Shown: in pieces, positions 6,040 to 10,054 of the stretch
Position numbering within the stretch: position 1 is the stretch's first letter
How the letters are laid out: every line of letters begins with the position of its first letter
From: Omnitrophica bacterium RIFCSPLOWO2_01_FULL_45_10b
Lineage (GTDB): Bacteria > Omnitrophota > Omnitrophia > Omnitrophales > Danuiimicrobiaceae
Direction of reading: 5' to 3'
Length of the DNA: 10,054 nt
Assembly: GCA_001804205.1 (NCBI GenBank)
Contig: MHFM01000038.1
Coordinates: 5,317-15,370, forward strand
Program-made: the position numbers and the translations under genes
The notes under the pieces: generated by a model
What the model saw: only the letters and a program-made list of their open reading frames with translations
Told to the model about the DNA's origin: nothing
Database searches by the model: none

Positions 6040-6537
6040 ATGGATTTAAACATAAAAAACAATTCTCAGTTCAAGCAAGGATACCTGTATGCGGTGCGCC
6101 TGTTGACGGCAAGCAAAAAGAGCGAGAAAGAACTGGCAAAACGCTTGAGTGAAAAGGGTTATCAGCCCGAGGTAGTTGCACAGGTAGCCGAAGAATTAAA
6201 AAAACAAGGAATTTTAAGCGACGAAAAGCTAATCCGCGAAACAGTTCAGTGGGCATCGGAAGCAAAGAGATATGGACGCAAGAGGATTTTTTTAGAACTT
6301 AAAAAAAGAGGGTTGGCTTCAAATGAGATCGAACGAGCGCTTCATGATTATCCAAAAGCTGTGGAGCGGGATTCCGCTCGCGCTTTGGCTGAAGCACGCT
6401 GGGAACGCCTAAAAAAAGTTGAACTTCAAAAAAGGAAAATGCGGCTTTATCAATTTTTGTTAAACCGAGGCTTCGATTTCGAGCTTTCCCGCGAAATTGT
6501 GTCTCAACTATCACAGAACTCTAATGAAATTAACTGA
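6040..6537 (+). CDS. recX: RecA regulatory protein RecX
   Basis: A 165-residue protein (E. coli RecX is 166) that binds within the groove of RecA filaments and limits their extension, co-protease and recombinase activities. Family features seen: the opening Y-A-V-R-L-L-T-x-K-K-S-E-K-E-L-A-K-R-L near 17-36, the GY-PE-VA--AEELKKQGILSDEKL segment at 40-64, then Y-G-R-K-R-I-x-L-E-L-K-K-R-G and a basic helical C-terminus with FLLNRGF. Three helical repeats are expected. The ATG at 6040 is kept because the only plausible later in-frame start (GTG at 6094) would remove conserved N-terminal residues. No Shine-Dalgarno sequence is possible immediately upstream, as the recA terminator abuts the start; expression is probably low. 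Its last 14 nt overlap alaS in another frame. Confidence 0.93.
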   Translation: MDLNIKNNSQFKQGYLYAVRLLTASKKSEKELAKRLSEKGYQPEVVAQVAEELKKQGILSDEKLIRETVQWASEAKRYGRKRIFLELKKRGLASNEIERALHDYPKAVERDSARALAEARWERLKKVELQKRKMRLYQFLLNRGFDFELSREIVSQLSQNSNEIN

Positions 6538-9160
6538 TATCAGAAAACGATTTTTAGATTTTTTTAGCACGAAAGGGCATGTCATTGTCAAAAGCGACTC
6601 GCTCATCCCGCAAGGCGATCCGACTCTTCTATTTACGGGAGCGGGGATGAATCAATTTAAGGATTATTTTTTAGGGCTTAGAACCGATTTAAAACGTGCC
6701 GCTTCGAGCCAAAAATGCCTCAGAACCGGTGATTTGGACCAGGTGGGGAAAACGCCGTATCACCATTCCTTTTTTGAAATGCTTGGAAATTTTTCTTTTG
6801 GCGATTACTTCAAGGAAGAAGCAATTGCCTTTGCCTGGGAATTTCTTACAAAAGAAATGAAAATTTCAAAAGACAAACTGTTCGTAAGCGTTCATGAAAA
6901 AGATGGGGAAGCATTTGAAATTTGGGTTAAAAAAATTGGCGTTGCTAAGGATTTGATCGCTCGATTGGGCGATCAAAGCAATTTCTGGCCTGCCAACGCC
7001 CCAAAACTAGGGCCCAATGGCCCGTGCGGCCCTTGTTCTGAAATTTTCTTTGACCAAGGGTCCAATTATCCGGGCGCAACAAAAGGATTTTGGGCCGATG
7101 ATAATTCAGGGCGCTACGCTGAAATTTGGAATTTGGTATTTACGCAATTTGAGCGCCAAGAAGGCGGGAAACTCGTTCCGCTGAAAGCAAAAAATATCGA
7201 TACCGGCATGGGCCTTGAACGCCTTGCTTGCGTCATGCAAGGGAAGAAAAATAACTTTGAAACGGATGTATTTCAACAAATTAATAAAACCGTACGATCA
7301 GCTTTGGGGTTAAGTGAAAATCCAAAAATGCCTTTGGAACATATTTATGCCATCAGCGATCATGTGCGGGCAATCGTATTCGCCATTACGGATGGGGTGA
7401 TTCCGTCTAACGAGGGACGTGGTTATGTCATTCGTAAGCTTATTCGTAGGGCCTTATGGCGTGGTTATGAACTGCTTCAGGTTCCAAATTTAAATACAGG
7501 GCGCCGGTTAGAAAAACCATTTCTCTACAAAATCGTTCCTGAAGTTGTAGCGGCCATGAAAGATGTTTATCCAAACCTGAGCGAAGCGGCGGGAAGCGTC
7601 AGAACTACGCTTCAAAGCGAGGAGGAACGTTTCCTAAACACACTCGAAACAGGGCTTGCGATTCTTGAAAATCAATTGGCATCGTTGAAGCATAAAAAAA
7701 TACTGCCCGGGGAAACCGTATTTCAACTTTATGATACCTACGGATTTCCTGATGAGCTTACAAAAAAAATTGCTCATGAACAGGGATTTGAAATCGAACA
7801 GCAACAATTTGACCGCTTGATGGAGGAACAGCGAAAAAGGGCCAAGGCCTCAAGCAAAATAGCGGACACCATTTTTGCTGTCTCAGATATCAATCAAGAC
7901 TTGTTGAAACTTCCGGAAACAAAATTTTTAGGCTATCAGACACTTGAAGCGGAAGGAAAGATTTTATGGTCAAATTTTTCGGGTGAAGAGGGCGCGATCG
8001 CACTTGATCAAACTCCATTCTATCCGGAAGGCGGAGGGCAGGTGGGAGATCAAGGCATTTTGGAAGGGAAAAAATTCAGCTTTTCGGTTTTGTATACCCA
8101 AAAGAAAGAAAAAGTAATCGTGCATTACGGGAAATTAATCAAAGGAAACCTTCAGTTTGGCGAAACATGCCAAGCAAAAGTGAATAAAGAGTTCCGCGAG
8201 GCAACAAAAAGGAATCATACGGCAACGCATCTTTTACAAGCTGCGCTCCGCACGGTTCTGGGTCCCCATGTGAGGCAGGTGGGTTCGCTTGTGAATCCCG
8301 AAAAACTCAGGTTCGATTTCACTCACGGTAGAGTTTTGACAAACCAAGAAATAAAAAAAGTAGAAGACTGGGTGAATGAAACGGTTTTGGAAAGCAACGC
8401 GGTGCAGGCAACGCAGCAAAATTACGATGTGGCGATCAAAAGCGGGGTTCTTGCTTTTTTCGGTGATAAATATGCAAACGACGTACGGGTGATTGAAGTG
8501 CCTGGGCGAAGCAAAGAATTATGCGGAGGCACCCATTGCCATCAAACGGGAGAAATCGGAGCCTTTGTCATCACAAGCGAATCTTCGATTGGGAGTGGCG
8601 TGCGTCGAATTGAGGCCATTACCGGCATGAATGCCGTCCGTTATTTAAAAGCGCTGGAAGAAAAACTAAGTCGAATTTCCATACTTTTAAAAGTAAATCC
8701 GGATCAGGTGATGGAGCGAATCGAGAAATTACAAAAAAAATTGAAAGAGTTAGAGCAAACCGGAAAAACAGCCGCAAAAGCTGCCACTGAAACAGTCGAT
8801 CTTGAGAGTTTGATGCGTTCTGCAAAACCTGCGGGAAAAGTTAAATTAATTTCCAAAGTCATTCAAAATGAGGATTTGGGCTTTTTGCGCCAGCTAGCCG
8901 ATCAACTTCGAATGCAGGCCAAACAAAGTGTCATTGCGCTCTTTTCAACAAAAGATTCAAAGGTCAATATGATTATTGCATTAACGAAAGACCTTTCTAA
9001 TTCTCTGCTTGATGCTCAAAAAATGGCGCAGACGATTGCTCCGCTCTTAGAAGGGAGTGCAGGGGGGAGAAAAGATCTGGCGCAGGGTGGCGGCCGAAAC
9101 GAGCAGGGGATTGCACGGGCACTCGAAACACTTTCTAAGCTCATCCAAGAGGCGAAATAA
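6524..9160 (+). CDS. alaS: Alanyl-tRNA synthetase
   Basis: A class IIc synthetase of 878 residues (E. coli 875) that charges tRNA-Ala with alanine in the cytoplasm and hydrolyses mischarged Ser/Gly-tRNA-Ala. Domains: catalytic core about 1-240 with GAGMNQF at 39-45, motif 2 FFEMLGNFSFGDYF at 83-96, GPNGPCGPCSEI, and motif 3 GMGLERL with R233; tRNA-recognition region about 240-460; editing domain with zinc ligands H565 and H569 (HTATH) and C667 and H671 (CGGTH), almost the same numbering as E. coli; coiled coil about 720-750; C-terminal C-Ala domain ending with AQGGGRN at 853-859. The open frame extends upstream to a TTG at 6497, but the ATG at 6524 gives the canonical MKLTDIRKRFLDFF and is preferred. 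It starts 14 nt inside recX without a clear ribosome binding site, so translation is probably coupled to recX. An essential gene behind the recA terminator implies readthrough or an internal promoter. Confidence 0.98.
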   Translation: MKLTDIRKRFLDFFSTKGHVIVKSDSLIPQGDPTLLFTGAGMNQFKDYFLGLRTDLKRAASSQKCLRTGDLDQVGKTPYHHSFFEMLGNFSFGDYFKEEAIAFAWEFLTKEMKISKDKLFVSVHEKDGEAFEIWVKKIGVAKDLIARLGDQSNFWPANAPKLGPNGPCGPCSEIFFDQGSNYPGATKGFWADDNSGRYAEIWNLVFTQFERQEGGKLVPLKAKNIDTGMGLERLACVMQGKKNNFETDVFQQINKTVRSALGLSENPKMPLEHIYAISDHVRAIVFAITDGVIPSNEGRGYVIRKLIRRALWRGYELLQVPNLNTGRRLEKPFLYKIVPEVVAAMKDVYPNLSEAAGSVRTTLQSEEERFLNTLETGLAILENQLASLKHKKILPGETVFQLYDTYGFPDELTKKIAHEQGFEIEQQQFDRLMEEQRKRAKASSKIADTIFAVSDINQDLLKLPETKFLGYQTLEAEGKILWSNFSGEEGAIALDQTPFYPEGGGQVGDQGILEGKKFSFSVLYTQKKEKVIVHYGKLIKGNLQFGETCQAKVNKEFREATKRNHTATHLLQAALRTVLGPHVRQVGSLVNPEKLRFDFTHGRVLTNQEIKKVEDWVNETVLESNAVQATQQNYDVAIKSGVLAFFGDKYANDVRVIEVPGRSKELCGGTHCHQTGEIGAFVITSESSIGSGVRRIEAITGMNAVRYLKALEEKLSRISILLKVNPDQVMERIEKLQKKLKELEQTGKTAAKAATETVDLESLMRSAKPAGKVKLISKVIQNEDLGFLRQLADQLRMQAKQSVIALFSTKDSKVNMIIALTKDLSNSLLDAQKMAQTIAPLLEGSAGGRKDLAQGGGRNEQGIARALETLSKLIQEAK

Positions 9161-9162
9161 CG

Positions 9163-10054
9163 ATGTCCATCATAAATTGGGACAAACAAGCATCAAAAAA
9201 ATTGAACCGGCCCTTCGCTTACAGTGTCGACAAAGATTTATTTAAGAAGGTAAACAAAATCCTTCAAGAAGTTAAAACCCGCGGAGATCAGGCGCTCATC
9301 CGCTATACGCGCGACTTTGACGGAATTGAACTTCCCTTGAAACGGCTTGTCGTCAGCGAAGGCGATATCAATCGGGCGTATGAAAAAATCCACTTTGAAT
9401 TTGTACCTCTTCTCAAACAAATTCGGGAAAATGTAACTGCTTATTATGAAGCGGAGTTAAAAAAATCATTTTCGATCAAAGGCAAGGACGGGATTTATTT
9501 AGGGAAGCAATACCGTCCCATCGAACGAGTCGGAATCTATATTCCGGGCGGAACGGCACCTCTTGTCTCAACCGTGTATATGACTGTCATCCCCGCGAAA
9601 GTGGCGGGAGTTAAAGAACTTGCGATTGCCACGCCCCCGAATCATGAAACCGGAGATATTGATCCTCATATTCTCGTTGTCGCCGACCTTTTGGGCGTAA
9701 AGAAGATTTATCGAATAGGAGGCGCTCAAGCAATTGCTGCTTTAGCCTTTGGGACACGCACGATTCAAAAGGTCGATAAAATCGTAGGCCCCGGAAATCA
9801 ATACGTGACGGAGGCCAAGCGGCAGGTTTATGGTTTCGTTGATATCGATATGGTGGCGGGGCCGAGTGAAATCGCAATTCTTGCTGATGCAGATGCGACA
9901 CCCAACTATGTCACGTGCGACTTGCTCGCGCAGGCTGAGCACTTTGGCGGAACCTCTTATTTGGTAACGAATTCAAAAAAATTAGCGGAACTCATACACA
10001 AACGCGTGGATGGCTGCGTCATCATCGTAGTCAAAAATTTAGAAGAAGGCTGTG
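9163..10054 (+). CDS. hisD: Histidinol dehydrogenase, N-terminal part (3' end outside window)
   Basis: The zinc enzyme that performs the last two steps of histidine synthesis, oxidising L-histidinol to L-histidine with two NAD+. The first 297 residues of about 430 are present; the frame runs off the window edge. Visible family features: VGIYIPGGTAPLVSTVYM from 123; GGAQAIAALAFGT from 186; VGPGNQYVTEAKR from 208; DIDMVAGPSEI from 227; and DLLAQAEH with the zinc ligands Q257 and H260. The catalytic Glu-His pair and the third zinc ligand would lie downstream. The ATG start is 2 nt after the alaS stop, with AAGAGG at 9147-9152 as a moderate ribosome binding site 10 nt upstream inside alaS. The tight spacing puts hisD in the alaS transcript. 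Whether other his genes follow cannot be seen. Confidence 0.97.
   Translation, partial: MSIINWDKQASKKLNRPFAYSVDKDLFKKVNKILQEVKTRGDQALIRYTRDFDGIELPLKRLVVSEGDINRAYEKIHFEFVPLLKQIRENVTAYYEAELKKSFSIKGKDGIYLGKQYRPIERVGIYIPGGTAPLVSTVYMTVIPAKVAGVKELAIATPPNHETGDIDPHILVVADLLGVKKIYRIGGAQAIAALAFGTRTIQKVDKIVGPGNQYVTEAKRQVYGFVDIDMVAGPSEIAILADADATPNYVTCDLLAQAEHFGGTSYLVTNSKKLAELIHKRVDGCVIIVVKNLEEGC

Noticed and set aside
6103..6131. TTGACG inside recX as a possible alaS promoter.
   Set aside because: The bases 17 nt downstream (GAAAGA) do not resemble a -10 hexamer.
6497..6523. Upstream TTG start for alaS, adding nine residues.
   Set aside because: The added residues have no counterpart in alanyl-tRNA synthetases, and the ATG at 6524 gives the canonical N-terminus.
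1..10054. CRISPR arrays, insertion sequences, prophage genes, tRNA or rRNA genes.
   Set aside because: No repeated spacer pattern, transposase-like frame, terminal repeats or RNA gene was seen. The window is filled by core genes on one strand, with gaps no longer than about 110 bp.

Overview
The window is a compact, almost fully coding stretch of bacterial chromosome with every gene on the + strand: 3' end of fabF, smc, pgsA, a small PC4-like gene, recA, recX, alaS and the 5' part of hisD. All are ordinary vertically inherited core genes. There are no mobile elements, CRISPR arrays, tRNA or rRNA genes and no obviously foreign segments. Base composition looks moderately AT-rich throughout. The recA-recX-alaS order, pgsA just upstream of recA, and a small PC4/p15-type protein beside recA would fit a Gram-negative-type, little-cultured phylum such as Omnitrophota, Elusimicrobiota or a deltaproteobacteria-like lineage. 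That placement is inference from gene order and protein flavour only.

Layout. 1-158: C-terminal 51 codons of FabF (fatty-acid elongation). 159-266: short intergenic region with a weak candidate promoter and a 9-bp direct repeat. 267-4435: smc (chromosome condensation ATPase) followed after 2 nt by pgsA (phosphatidylglycerol synthesis, TTG start). 4436-4535: AT-rich promoter region with a consensus -35 box and a perfect 9-bp-arm palindrome over the -10. 4536-4769: 77-residue PC4-like single-stranded-DNA-binding protein. 4770-4847: recA promoter, with an inverted repeat centred on the -10, and a strong Shine-Dalgarno sequence. 4848-5960: recA. 5961-6039: two hairpins, the second a textbook intrinsic terminator whose T-tract ends 4 nt before recX. 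6040-9160: recX overlapping alaS by 14 nt. 9163-10054: hisD, running off the window.

How the genes relate. SMC, the PC4-like protein, RecA and RecX all act on DNA (condensation, ssDNA binding, strand exchange, and restraint of RecA filaments), so the centre of the window is a DNA maintenance block. pgsA, alaS and hisD are metabolic or translational genes co-transcribed with it. The most interesting material is regulatory: two good promoters each carrying a symmetric element over the -10, and a recA-recX junction where a strong terminator lies on top of the recX start and could compete with an alternative upstream pairing. That matters because the essential gene alaS lies behind it. I found no clearly new multi-gene system here; the findings are candidates of modest size.
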